NCBI GenBank assembly: GCA_902546095.1
Contig: CACCIQ010000002.1
Location: forward strand, 1-64,000
Direction: 5' to 3'
Source: an uncultured Bacteroidota bacterium
Lineage (GTDB): Bacteria; Bacteroidota; Bacteroidia; Flavobacteriales; Flavobacteriaceae
Length of the DNA: 64,000 bases
Shown here: positions 53,220 to 62,710 of the stretch, piece after piece
Layout: each line of letters opens with the position of its first letter
How positions within the stretch are numbered: the stretch's first letter is position 1
Notes under the pieces: model-generated
The model's input: the letters and a program-made list of their open reading frames with translations, nothing else
What the model was told of the DNA's origin: nothing
Database searches by the model: none
Position numbers and translations under genes: made by a program

Positions 53220-55126
53220 AACTATTATTTTTCTTAGTTCCTTTTTTTTGTTTCTCACAAGAGCCAATAAAGTGGTTAACCTCTGTCGAAAAAAAGTCTG
53301 ATAATTCATTTATATTATATACCACTGCTAAGATTCAGGATAATTGGAGACTTTATTCTCAAAATCTTGAAGAGGGTGGAGCTTTGCCTACTGAATTTGT
53401 TTTTGAGGATGAATCGATTTTTGACTCTTTTTCAATTGTTTCTGAACCAAAACCAATCACTAAATACGATCCAATATTCCAAATGGATCAATCATACTTC
53501 ATAAATGAAGTTATTTATAGTCAAGAAGTTGTTTTTAAAGGAAGCTATAAAGATGATATCTTAACTCAAAACTTATATTATCAAGTTTGTGATGATCGAG
53601 TGTGTATTTTCCAAGATGTAAAACTTCAATATAGCCTCTCAAATAAACAAATAATAAATACAACTTCTTTTGACTACTCTACAGTTTCAAGCTCTTTGAA
53701 TTTAGATTTAAAAAATTCAGAGCTTTTAGTAAATGAGTATGATAATGAAATGTCAAATAATTTTTCTAGAAGAATTAACATTTTAATATTAGGTTTATTA
53801 GGTGGATTTTTAGCTCTATTGACACCATGTGTATTTCCAATGATACCTCTCACCGTATCCTTTTTTTCAACTAAAAATGAAAAAGCAAAACTATATTCCA
53901 GTTCATACGGATTTTTTATAATACTTATTTATGTTTCCCTTAGTATTCCATTTTATTTTCTTGAGAATATTAATCCTGAAATCTTAAATCAAATATCAAC
54001 AAGCCCAGTGCTAAATTTTATTTTCTTCGCAATATTTGTTGCTTTTACACTTTCTTTATTTGGACTTTTTGATATTACTCTTCCAAGTTCTTGGTCTAAT
54101 ACCGTTGATTCAAAATCTAACTTATATAAAGGCTTAATTTCAACCTTTTTTATGTCACTAACATTATGCTTAGTTTCATTTTCTTGTACTGGACCAATAT
54201 TAGGCACTTTACTTGTTGGCACTTTAACATCAGATGGTGGAGCTATTGATTTAACATATGGTATGTTGGGATTTGGGGTTGCCCTTGCAGTTCCATTTAC
54301 TCTACTTGCCTTTTTTCCAAATGTAATCAATAAACTACCAAAATCAGGTTCTTGGACTAATTCAATCAAAGTTATTTTAGGTTTTGTAGAATTAGCTTTG
54401 GCATTTAAGTTTTTATCTAATGTCGATCTTATTCTTGAGTGGGGTATTTTAAAAAGAGAAATATTTATTGGAATATGGGTTTTGCTGTTTATTTTGTGTG
54501 GTTTATATTTATTGAGAACTTCAAAGAAGCTATCTTATATGTTATCATCTTCTTTTTTTATTATAGTTGGAATATACATGGGTAGTTCATTATTTTCAAC
54601 AAACACAAATCTTTCCTTATTAAGTGGGCTATTACCACCTGAATTTTATTCAGTATATCAAGATGATAATGACTGTCCTCTTTCATTAAATTGTATAAAA
54701 GATTTTGAAGACGGGAAATCAGAGTCAGTGAGAAATAACAAACCTATCCTTTTGGATTTTACAGGTTGGGCATGTGCAAATTGCAGACGAGTTGAGGAAA
54801 ATACCTGGTCAGAACCTAAAGTTTATGAAATGATTAACAATGAATTTATTTTAATTTCACTTTATGTTGATGATAGATCAGATTTGAATCAAGATCAAAT
54901 TATAATCCTTAAGGACAAGAATGGAAATGAAAAAACTTTGAAAAAGGTTGGAGAGAAATGGTCTGCCTTTCAAACAATCAATTTCAAAAATAATTCACAA
55001 CCTTATTATGTATTGCTTTCTCCTAATCTTGAAATTCTCAACAAACCAATTCAGTACACAGATACTGAAACCTATCAAAGTTGGCTATCTGAAGGATTAG
55101 ACAACTTTAACAAAAACTATAAATAA
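53198..55126 (+). CDS. dsbD: DsbD-like thiol-disulfide interchange protein
   Basis: DsbD passes electrons from cytoplasmic thioredoxin across the inner membrane to periplasmic partners. The signal peptide (about 1-21, FFLVPFFCFSQ) precedes the N-terminal alpha domain with the reactive pair CDDRVC. The membrane domain (about 195-480) has eight helices, with the conserved cysteines in TPCVFPMIPL and SCTGPILG. The C-terminal thioredoxin-like domain has GWACANCRRVE. All three redox centres are therefore present. The length is 642 aa. It overlaps tilS by 22 nt and is likely the last gene of pabB-tilS-dsbD. Confidence 0.93.
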   Translation: MFENINLKLLFFLVPFFCFSQEPIKWLTSVEKKSDNSFILYTTAKIQDNWRLYSQNLEEGGALPTEFVFEDESIFDSFSIVSEPKPITKYDPIFQMDQSYFINEVIYSQEVVFKGSYKDDILTQNLYYQVCDDRVCIFQDVKLQYSLSNKQIINTTSFDYSTVSSSLNLDLKNSELLVNEYDNEMSNNFSRRINILILGLLGGFLALLTPCVFPMIPLTVSFFSTKNEKAKLYSSSYGFFIILIYVSLSIPFYFLENINPEILNQISTSPVLNFIFFAIFVAFTLSLFGLFDITLPSSWSNTVDSKSNLYKGLISTFFMSLTLCLVSFSCTGPILGTLLVGTLTSDGGAIDLTYGMLGFGVALAVPFTLLAFFPNVINKLPKSGSWTNSIKVILGFVELALAFKFLSNVDLILEWGILKREIFIGIWVLLFILCGLYLLRTSKKLSYMLSSSFFIIVGIYMGSSLFSTNTNLSLLSGLLPPEFYSVYQDDNDCPLSLNCIKDFEDGKSESVRNNKPILLDFTGWACANCRRVEENTWSEPKVYEMINNEFILISLYVDDRSDLNQDQIIILKDKNGNEKTLKKVGEKWSAFQTINFKNNSQPYYVLLSPNLEILNKPIQYTDTETYQSWLSEGLDNFNKNYK

Positions 55127-55129
55127 GAT

Positions 55130-55855
55130 TTATCTCTTAAAGTAAACATCATCAAAAGGCACTCTAATTTGTTTTCCGTAAACTCCTTCATCATCTCTAA
55201 TTCCACAACTTATGACCATATTAATTTCCGAAGAATAGGGGAGTGATAAAATTCTTTTTACCCTTAATGAATCGAATCCCTCCATTGGGCATGTATCATA
55301 TCCTTTAGAGGTCATACTCAACATGAAGTTTTGAGCTGCCAATGCACTACTTTTATGAGCTACAACTCGCATATCAGAACTGGTTACTTGTCTATAAATT
55401 GGTCTAAATAATCCAATAATCATAGCATTTATATATCTAAAATATCCAAGTAAACCAAAAAATTCCTTATATATTGTAGGTATCAGATATTTATAATACT
55501 TTAGGGCTAAATTCCTATTTTTCAAACTCTTATCACTGGTATTAAGACTTTTATTTTTTATTGTATTAATATTAAATATTCTTCTTTTATTCCACAAATC
55601 TTTTCTTGTAACAATCACAACAAATTGATTAGCTGTTCTAGCAGCAGGTTGATCAAAGCATGCCTTAGAAATTTTATTCTTTAGTTCTTCAGATATTATA
55701 TGATAAAACTCCCACAATTGTAAATTACTGCTATTGGGAGCTAATGATGCATGATGAATTGAATCTTTAACATCATCATCATTTATATCTGTTTTTTTAT
55801 AACGTCTTACAGATCTTCTTGTTCGAACTATTTTGTCAAACTCCTTCTTCATCAA
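55130..55855 (-). CDS. Nitroreductase family flavoprotein
   Basis: This 241-aa FMN-binding protein starts with RTRRSVRRYKKTDI, which gives the phosphate-binding arginines, followed by LAPNSSNLQLWEFYH. A central stretch of about 70 residues (about 95-165, including YYKYLIPTIYKEFFGLLGYF and an aromatic, hydrophobic helix) makes it longer than typical NfsB. ALAAQNFMLSMTSKGYDTCP is the dimer-interface helix. The start overlaps the ALDH stop by 4 nt (ATGA), so it probably acts with that enzyme or shares its regulation. Substrate unknown. Confidence 0.87.
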   Translation of the reverse strand: MMKKEFDKIVRTRRSVRRYKKTDINDDDVKDSIHHASLAPNSSNLQLWEFYHIISEELKNKISKACFDQPAARTANQFVVIVTRKDLWNKRRIFNINTIKNKSLNTSDKSLKNRNLALKYYKYLIPTIYKEFFGLLGYFRYINAMIIGLFRPIYRQVTSSDMRVVAHKSSALAAQNFMLSMTSKGYDTCPMEGFDSLRVKRILSLPYSSEINMVISCGIRDDEGVYGKQIRVPFDDVYFKR

Positions 55856-57249
55856 ACTGAAATGTGCTTTAATAATCTTTTAGTAATTCTAAAAAGCAAA
55901 CTATTTTGACTCATCTTGTATTTAAATGGCAAATCAAAAATATTTGATTTAATTATATAAGGTTTAAAATGACTGAAAGTTTTGAAGGATGCATAACCAT
56001 GATATTTACCTATTCCTGAATTACCAATCCCCCCAAAAGGTAGGTTTTTATTGACAATTTGCCCAAGAATATCATTGATTGCTCCACCACCAAATGAATA
56101 GGTATTAATAATTTTTTTGGCGTAAGAAAGTCTATTGCTAAAAATGTAAAAAGCTAGTGGATTTTTATATTCAGTCAATATGCTATTTAATTCTTCATCA
56201 TTTTTATAAGCTATAAGAGGAAGGATTGGTCCAAAAATTTCATCTTTTAAAATTTTGTCTTTTATAGATTTAACTTCAAGTATTGTTGGTTCAAAATAAT
56301 TTAATTTTTTATCAAATTTTCCTCCATGGATTAGATCATAACCTTTAATAAGTTTTGATAATCTTTCAACATGATTTAGATTGATAATATTTGAATAATA
56401 ATGACTTTTTTTTGGATCTAATCCATGAGTTGTAATAATTTCTTTAGTTAAACTTTGTATAAAATTATCCTTTACATCCTCATGAACAGCAATAAAATTG
56501 GGGGCAATACATGTTTGACCGCAGTTTAAAAATTTTCCCCATGCGATTCTTTTTGAAGCTATTTCTATTGAAACATCCTTATCAACAATACAAGGATTAT
56601 TACCACCTAACTCAAGAGTTAATGGCGTTAATGTTTTAGCTGCTTCTGATGCTACAATCTTACCGATCTCAGTGCTTCCTGTAAAAAAAATATAATCCCA
56701 ATTTAATTCTAATAAATTTTTTCCTGTTTTTGGACCACCCGTTATTACATCAACATGTCCTCTGGAAAATGCTTCATTAATTACAGTTTCTAAAATAGCA
56801 GTTGTGTGAGGAGAGTGTTCTGAAGGTTTTAATACAACTGTATTACCAGCTGAAATAGCTCCGATAATTGGGGAAATTGATAATTGAAATGGATAATTCC
56901 ATGGTGAAATATTTAATGTAACACCATAAGGATTTGGCTGAATGTAATCTGTAGAGAAAAAGTTTAGTAGTGATGATGAAACCTTTTTCCTTTTAGACCA
57001 TTTTTTTAAATTTTTTAAAACATAGTTTATTTCATTGTATATAATAGAAATCTCAGACATGTATGATTCAGCATAACTTTTACCCAAATCAAGTTTTAAT
57101 GCATCCACAATATCTTTCTCAAACTTAATAATCGTTGCTTTTAACTTTTTTAAAGATTTAATGCGATAATTTAACTCAAATGATTTTTTTGAATCAAAGA
57201 ATTCTCTTTGATTTTTATGCACTTTCAAACATATGTCATTTTGTGTCAT
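55852..57249 (-). CDS. Aldehyde dehydrogenase (class 3-like)
   Basis: This 465-aa ALDH has the shorter class 3 layout without the long N-terminal extension. SPWNYPFQLSISPIIGAISAG contains the conserved Asn. ELGGNNPCIVDKD supplies the general-base Glu and LNCGQTCIAPNFI carries the catalytic Cys. The C-terminus is basic and amphipathic (LPFKYKMSQNSLLFRITKR). Class 3 enzymes often oxidise medium- and long-chain aldehydes. It diverges from ilvD and is co-transcribed with a nitroreductase. Substrate inferred only by class. Confidence 0.88.
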   Translation of the reverse strand: MTQNDICLKVHKNQREFFDSKKSFELNYRIKSLKKLKATIIKFEKDIVDALKLDLGKSYAESYMSEISIIYNEINYVLKNLKKWSKRKKVSSSLLNFFSTDYIQPNPYGVTLNISPWNYPFQLSISPIIGAISAGNTVVLKPSEHSPHTTAILETVINEAFSRGHVDVITGGPKTGKNLLELNWDYIFFTGSTEIGKIVASEAAKTLTPLTLELGGNNPCIVDKDVSIEIASKRIAWGKFLNCGQTCIAPNFIAVHEDVKDNFIQSLTKEIITTHGLDPKKSHYYSNIINLNHVERLSKLIKGYDLIHGGKFDKKLNYFEPTILEVKSIKDKILKDEIFGPILPLIAYKNDEELNSILTEYKNPLAFYIFSNRLSYAKKIINTYSFGGGAINDILGQIVNKNLPFGGIGNSGIGKYHGYASFKTFSHFKPYIIKSNIFDLPFKYKMSQNSLLFRITKRLLKHISV

Positions 57250-57295
57250 ATTTTAAATCAATTTCGAATATAAGAAGATAATTTCGGCTTTTATT

Positions 57296-57361
57296 ATGAT
57301 AAACACTATATTTACAATTCACTCCATTTATATGGAGTTTTTTTTTAGAAATGGAGCTTAA
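57296..57361 (+). CDS. Possible Ile-bearing leader peptide before ilvD
   Basis: An ATG at 57296 opens a 21-codon frame that reads [20 protein letters not shown] plus one Ala, ending at 57361 inside ilvD. Ile occupies residues 2, 5, 8 and 11. The frame runs across the hairpin at 57321-57338. An attenuation leader for isoleucine/valine synthesis is plausible, but the frame could be chance in AT-rich DNA, and no antiterminator pairing is apparent. Confidence 0.3.
   Translation: MINTIFTIHSIYMEFFFRNGA
57321..57346 (+). terminator. Terminator-like hairpin (possible attenuator) before ilvD
   Basis: A perfect 7-bp stem (ACTCCAT with ATGGAGT) closes a TTAT loop, followed by nine T (57338-57346), ending just before the ilvD ATG at 57351. 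It has the form of an intrinsic terminator facing into ilvD, while the upstream neighbour is divergent, so there is no other plus-strand gene for it to terminate. Attenuation or a 5'-end stabilising stem are the likely roles. A near-consensus TATATTTA (57307-57314) lies just upstream. Confidence 0.6.
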
Positions 57362-59021
57362 CAAGTACAGCAAAGTAATAACTAAAAAAGGTTCACAACC
57401 AGCAGCCCAAGCAATGCTTCATGCTATTGGTCTAAAAAAAGGAGATTTTAATAAGCCGTTTATTGGCATAGCAAGTACTGGTTACGAGGGAAATCCTTGT
57501 AATATGCATCTCAATCAACTTTCAATAGAAATTAAAAATAAAATTAACAAAGATGAAGCTGTTCCCTTGATATTTAATACAATCGGAATAAGTGATGGAA
57601 TTTCAATGGGTACGAATGGTATGAAATACTCCCTTCCCTCTAGGGATATAATTGCAGATTCTATAGAATCAGTAGTTAATGGAATGTCATATGATTCATT
57701 AATTACTGTTGTTGGATGTGATAAGAACATGCCAGGTGCATTAATGGCTATGATAAGATTAAATAGACCTTCAATACTTGTATATGGTGGAACTATTGCG
57801 GCAGGTTGTTATAAAGGAAAAAAATTGGATGTTGTATCAGCTTTTGAAGCATGGGGAGAGAAAGTATCAGGAAAATTATCTAATGAGGATTATGATAAAA
57901 TTATAAGCAATGCATGTCCGGGACCGGGGGCATGTGGAGGAATGTATACAGCAAATACGATGTCGTCAGCAATTGAGGCAATGGGAATGGCTCTTCCCTA
58001 TAATTCCTCTAATCCAGCAATTAGTAAAGATAAATTAAATGAAAAAGAATTAATATCTAAATCGATAATTAATCTGATGAAAAAGGACATTAAGCCCAGT
58101 GATATAATAACTAAAAAATCAATTGAAAATGCTGTTCGTTTAATAACTTTGTTGGGTGGATCTACTAATGCCGTTCTACATATTCTTGCTATATGTAAAA
58201 CTGCAAATATTGATTTTAATATTGATGATTTTCAAAAAATTTCAGATGAAACACCATTCTTAGCTAACTTAAAACCAAGTGGAAAATATCTCATGGAAGA
58301 TTTACATAATATTGGAGGAATTCCATCTGTTATGAAATTCATGCTTGAGAACAAGATGCTTCACAATGATTGCATGACAGTTACTGGAAAAACAATTGAA
58401 GAAAATTTAAAAAACGTTAAATCCTTAAACTTTAATCAAGATATAATTAGGCCATTAAATAATCCTATTAAATCATCAGGACATATAAGAATTTTATACG
58501 GTAACATAGCTTCTGAAGGTTCAGTGGCAAAAATAACAGGAAAAGAAGGTTTAATTTTTAATGGAAATGCTAAAGTATTTAATTCAGAAAATGAAGCTAA
58601 TGATGCAATAAAGAATAATCAAATTTCAAAAGGTGATGTAATTGTAATTAGATATGAAGGGCCGAAAGGTGGTCCTGGGATGCCTGAAATGTTAAAGCCA
58701 ACATCTGCAATAATGGGTGCAGGTCTAGGAAATGATGTTGCATTAATTACCGATGGAAGATTTTCAGGAGGTACTCATGGTTTTGTTGTTGGACATATTT
58801 CACCCGAGGCAGCAGAAGGTGGATTAATTTCATTAATTGAAAATGGAGATGAGATAATTATTGATGCTGTTAAAAATGAAATTAATGTTAATGTTTCAAA
58901 AGAAAAATTAGATTTAAGAAAAAAATCATGGAAAAAACCTGATTTAAAATTTAAATCAGGTATTTTGTATAAGTATTCAAAACTTGTTTCAAGTGCGTCA
59001 AAAGGATGTGTAACAGATTAA
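57351..59021 (+). CDS. ilvD: Dihydroxy-acid dehydratase
   Basis: IlvD dehydrates dihydroxyisovalerate and dihydroxymethylvalerate in valine, leucine and isoleucine synthesis, using an iron-sulfur cluster and Mg2+. Cluster and metal ligands appear in [22 protein letters not shown] and [35 protein letters not shown] supplies the C-terminal active site. The length is 556 aa. It starts the ilvDBNC operon, preceded by a terminator-like hairpin. ilvB begins 10 bp downstream. Confidence 0.96.
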   Translation: MELNKYSKVITKKGSQPAAQAMLHAIGLKKGDFNKPFIGIASTGYEGNPCNMHLNQLSIEIKNKINKDEAVPLIFNTIGISDGISMGTNGMKYSLPSRDIIADSIESVVNGMSYDSLITVVGCDKNMPGALMAMIRLNRPSILVYGGTIAAGCYKGKKLDVVSAFEAWGEKVSGKLSNEDYDKIISNACPGPGACGGMYTANTMSSAIEAMGMALPYNSSNPAISKDKLNEKELISKSIINLMKKDIKPSDIITKKSIENAVRLITLLGGSTNAVLHILAICKTANIDFNIDDFQKISDETPFLANLKPSGKYLMEDLHNIGGIPSVMKFMLENKMLHNDCMTVTGKTIEENLKNVKSLNFNQDIIRPLNNPIKSSGHIRILYGNIASEGSVAKITGKEGLIFNGNAKVFNSENEANDAIKNNQISKGDVIVIRYEGPKGGPGMPEMLKPTSAIMGAGLGNDVALITDGRFSGGTHGFVVGHISPEAAEGGLISLIENGDEIIIDAVKNEINVNVSKEKLDLRKKSWKKPDLKFKSGILYKYSKLVSSASKGCVTD

Positions 59022-59031
59022 TAGTTAAGTT

Positions 59032-60723
59032 GTGAAGAATATTTCAGGGGCAGAGGCGGTAATTCATTGTTTATTGGAAGAAGGAGTTGATATTCTTTTT
59101 GGATATCCTGGAGGTGCAATCATGCCCGTATATGACGAACTTTACAAATTTGAAAATAAAATTAATCATATTTTGGTTCGTCATGAACAAGGGGCAACAC
59201 ATGCAGCTCAAGGTTACGCAAGATCGTCTGGCAAGGTGGGTGTAGCAATTGCTACATCTGGTCCTGGAGCAACAAATCTAGTAACAGGAATTGCTGATGC
59301 GCAAATTGATTCTACTCCAATGGTATGTATTACTGGACAAGTTGCATCATCTTTATTGGGTTCTGATGCATTTCAAGAAACTGATATCATTGGAATATCA
59401 ACACCAGTGACTAAATGGAATTATCAAATAACAAAAGCTTCAGAAATATCAGAGATTTTTGCAAAAGCATTTTATATTGCAAAATCTGGAAGACCTGGTC
59501 CAGTTCTCATAGATATTACAAAAGATGCTCAGTTTGAAATATTAAAAACTTTTGAATATAAAAAGTGTAAAAAAATCAGAAGTTATTGTTCGGTTCCAGC
59601 TATGGATAATAAATCTCTTAAGAATGCAGCTGACATTATAAATAATGCTAAGAAGCCTTTTGTTGTATGGGGACAAGGAGTAATTCTTGGAAATGCTGAA
59701 AATGAATTTAAAGCTTTTCTTGAAAAATCTGGAATACCTGCTGCTTGGACTATTCTTGGTTTGTCTGCACTTCCCACAGATCATCCATTGAACGTAGGAA
59801 TGGTTGGAATGCATGGAAATTATGGCCCAAATAAATTAACTAATGAATGTGATGTTTTAATTGCAATAGGCATGAGATTTGACGATAGGGTTACAGGAAG
59901 TTTAAATACGTATGCAAAACAAGCAAAGATTATTCATTTTGAAATTGATCCTGCTGAAGTAAATAAAAATGTCAAGGTTGATGTTGCTGTTTTAGGTGAT
60001 GTCAAAGAAACAATTAAACAAATTTTACCTTTAATAAAATCAAATAATCATGACAAATGGATTGATGAATTTCATAATTATTATAAAATTGAATATGACA
60101 AGGTAATTGATAATGAATACAATAAGAAAAAAGGTGGTCTATCAATGGCTGAAGTAATTAAATCAATCAATAATAATACTGAAGGAGAATCCATTTTAGT
60201 CACAGATGTAGGTCAGCATCAAATGGTTGCATGCAGATATACAAAGTTTAAATTAAGTAAGTCAAACATAACTTCGGGTGGACTTGGGACAATGGGCTTT
60301 GCATTACCAGCAGCGTTAGGTGCTAAGATCGGTGACCCAAAAAGAGAAGTTATTGCTGTAATTGGAGATGGTGGCTTTCAAATGACCATTCAAGAGTTAG
60401 GAACAATTTTTCAAACCAAAGCAGCTGTAAAAATTGTTATTTTAAATAATAATTTTTTAGGCATGGTTAGACAGTGGCAACAATTATTTTTTGACAAAAG
60501 ATATGCATCTACTGAAATGATTAATCCTGATTTTGTTGCAATATCCAAAGGATATTTTATTGAATCTAGCAAGGTCTCTCAAAGAAATAAATTAGATAAC
60601 GAGGTTAAAAAAATGATTAATCATGATGGACCTTATTTACTAGAGGTAATGATTGAAAAAGAAGAAAATGTTTTTCCCATGATTCCATCAGGATCATCAG
60701 TGTCAGATATTAGGCTCGAATAA
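59032..60723 (+). CDS. ilvB: Acetolactate synthase large subunit
   Basis: IlvB condenses two pyruvate, or pyruvate and 2-ketobutyrate, using thiamine diphosphate, FAD and Mg2+. The catalytic Glu lies in VRHEQGATHAAQGYARSSGK. FAD contact is near GMHGNYGPN. The ThDP-binding GDGGFQMTIQEL with NNNFLGMVRQWQ is intact, as in genuine acetolactate synthases rather than other ThDP enzymes. The length is 563 aa. The start is a GTG at 59032. The stop overlaps the ilvN start by 1 nt (TAATG). Confidence 0.96.
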   Translation: MKNISGAEAVIHCLLEEGVDILFGYPGGAIMPVYDELYKFENKINHILVRHEQGATHAAQGYARSSGKVGVAIATSGPGATNLVTGIADAQIDSTPMVCITGQVASSLLGSDAFQETDIIGISTPVTKWNYQITKASEISEIFAKAFYIAKSGRPGPVLIDITKDAQFEILKTFEYKKCKKIRSYCSVPAMDNKSLKNAADIINNAKKPFVVWGQGVILGNAENEFKAFLEKSGIPAAWTILGLSALPTDHPLNVGMVGMHGNYGPNKLTNECDVLIAIGMRFDDRVTGSLNTYAKQAKIIHFEIDPAEVNKNVKVDVAVLGDVKETIKQILPLIKSNNHDKWIDEFHNYYKIEYDKVIDNEYNKKKGGLSMAEVIKSINNNTEGESILVTDVGQHQMVACRYTKFKLSKSNITSGGLGTMGFALPAALGAKIGDPKREVIAVIGDGGFQMTIQELGTIFQTKAAVKIVILNNNFLGMVRQWQQLFFDKRYASTEMINPDFVAISKGYFIESSKVSQRNKLDNEVKKMINHDGPYLLEVMIEKEENVFPMIPSGSSVSDIRLE

Positions 60724-61250
60724 TGAAAAAAAGAAATTATACAATATCAATATATACTGAAAATAATGTAGGATTATTAAACAGGATATCCGCTATATTT
60801 CTTAAAAGACATATTAATATAAGAAGTGTAACATCATCAGAGTCTGAAATTCCAAATATCTATAGGTTCATAATTGTTGTTAAAGTTGATGGTGAACAAA
60901 TAATTAAGTTAGTTAAGCAGATCGAAAAACAAATTGAAGTTATAGCAGCATTTTATCATACTGATGAAGAAACAATTTATCTTGAAACAGCTCTGTATAA
61001 AGTTAATTCTAAATTACTTTTTGAGGAGAGACAAATTCAAAATATAATTAAAAAAAGCAGAGCTAATATAGTTACTGTAAAGCCAGACTATTTCGTAATT
61101 GAAAAAACCGGATGGAGAGAAGAAACAGATGATTTATACCATAAACTTAAAAAATATGGGTTACTACAATTTGTTAGGTCAGGAAGAATTTCAGTTTCAA
61201 AAAGTTCAATGGAAATTTCAAAACATCTAAAAAATAACGAAAATGAGTAA
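60723..61250 (+). CDS. ilvN: Acetolactate synthase small (regulatory) subunit
   Basis: IlvN activates IlvB and gives valine feedback inhibition. The N-terminal ACT domain ([20 protein letters not shown], then [10 protein letters not shown]) binds valine at a dimer interface. A second ACT-like domain fills about residues 78-165. The length is 175 aa, as for the long bacterial form. It is followed by ilvC with an 8-nt overlap, so both halves of the enzyme and the next step are coupled. Confidence 0.95.
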   Translation: MKKRNYTISIYTENNVGLLNRISAIFLKRHINIRSVTSSESEIPNIYRFIIVVKVDGEQIIKLVKQIEKQIEVIAAFYHTDEETIYLETALYKVNSKLLFEERQIQNIIKKSRANIVTVKPDYFVIEKTGWREETDDLYHKLKKYGLLQFVRSGRISVSKSSMEISKHLKNNENE

Positions 61251-62709
61251 TTATTTTAATTCATTATCTGAAAAAGATAAACTAAATCAATTAGGTAAAT
61301 GCAGGTTCATGAAATCTGATGAATTTTCAGATGGGATAAATATTTTAATTGATAAAAAAATTGTGATTATAGGCTGTGGTGCCCAAGGTCTAAATCAGGG
61401 TTTAAATATGAGAGATTCTGGTTTGAATATTTCGTACGTTTTAAGACAATCTTCAATTGACAACAAGAAAGAGTCTTTTAAAAATGCTTCATCTAATAAT
61501 TTTAATGTTGGAACATTTAATGAATTAATACCAGAAGCAGATATTGTAATTAACCTAACACCAGATAAAAATCATAGCCAAGTTGTCAATCAAGCAATGC
61601 CATTGATGAAAGAAAATTCTGTACTTTCTTATTCACATGGATTTAATATTGTTGAAGAAGGAATTAAGATAAGGAAAGATATTACAGTCATTATGGTTGC
61701 TCCAAAATGCCCAGGAACCGAGGTAAGAGAGGAATATTTAAGAGGTTTTGGTGTTCCAACCCTAATAGCTGTTCATCCAGAGAATGATCCCCACGGTGAA
61801 GGTCTTGATTATGCAAAAGCATATGCTGTGGCAACTGGAGGTCATAAAGCTGGTGTATTAGAATCATCTTTTGTAGCAGAAGTTAAATCAGATTTGATGG
61901 GAGAACAAACAATATTGTGTGGTGTTTTACAATCTGGATCAATTTTATGCTTTAATAAAATGATTGACTTAGGTTACAATAAAGGTTTTGCTGCAAAATT
62001 AATTCAATATGGATGGGAAACTATTACTGAAGAACTTAAGCATAATGGAATATCAGGAGTTATTAAAAGACTAGATAATGAATCTAGATATTTAGTTTAT
62101 AAATTGTCAGACGAATTGAAAGCTATAATGACACCATTATTTGAAACTCATATGAAAAATATTCTGACTGGAAGCTTTTCCCAAGAAATGATGATTGATT
62201 GGAAAAATAATGATGAAAATCTTCTTAAGTGGAGAGAAGAAACTGGATTAACAAATTTTGAAAAAACATCTGCAAGTGATGAAATTATTGAAAATCAAGA
62301 TTATTTCAACAAGGGGATACTTATGATTTCATTTGTTAAATCAGGTGTAGAGCTTGCCTTTGAGACAATGGTTAATAACGGAATAATAGATGAATCTGCG
62401 TATTATGAATCTTTACATGAACTCCCATTGATTGCAAATCTTGTTGCAAGGAAAAAATTATATGAAATGAATAGAATCATCTCTGATACTGCTGAATATG
62501 GTTGTTACTTATTTAATCAATCATGTTTACCTTTATTATCAGATTTTATGACTAAAATTAATAAAAACCATATTGGATCAAATCCTAGTGGTATAGAAAT
62601 TGATGAAAATTATTTAGCAAAAAATGACAACAAAACATTTTCTCATGATATTGAAAAAATTGGCTTAACATTAAGGAAAAACATGAGTAATATGAAAAAA
62701 TTGAAATAA
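61243..62709 (+). CDS. ilvC: Ketol-acid reductoisomerase (class II, long form)
   Basis: IlvC performs the isomerisation and NADPH-dependent reduction of acetolactate or acetohydroxybutyrate. The cofactor motif is [19 protein letters not shown] and the metal-binding domain contains [21 protein letters not shown]. The length of 488 aa and the duplicated C-terminal helical domain identify the long E. coli/plant class rather than the short class I form. It is the fourth gene of the ilv cluster. The next gene starts 1 bp after the stop. Confidence 0.96.
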   Translation: MSNYFNSLSEKDKLNQLGKCRFMKSDEFSDGINILIDKKIVIIGCGAQGLNQGLNMRDSGLNISYVLRQSSIDNKKESFKNASSNNFNVGTFNELIPEADIVINLTPDKNHSQVVNQAMPLMKENSVLSYSHGFNIVEEGIKIRKDITVIMVAPKCPGTEVREEYLRGFGVPTLIAVHPENDPHGEGLDYAKAYAVATGGHKAGVLESSFVAEVKSDLMGEQTILCGVLQSGSILCFNKMIDLGYNKGFAAKLIQYGWETITEELKHNGISGVIKRLDNESRYLVYKLSDELKAIMTPLFETHMKNILTGSFSQEMMIDWKNNDENLLKWREETGLTNFEKTSASDEIIENQDYFNKGILMISFVKSGVELAFETMVNNGIIDESAYYESLHELPLIANLVARKKLYEMNRIISDTAEYGCYLFNQSCLPLLSDFMTKINKNHIGSNPSGIEIDENYLAKNDNKTFSHDIEKIGLTLRKNMSNMKKLK

Positions 62710-62710
62710 A

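Noticed and set aside
57250..57350. T-box riboswitch controlling ilvD
   Set aside because: The 101-bp gap is too short and lacks a T-box sequence; only the terminator-like hairpin and leader frame are supported.
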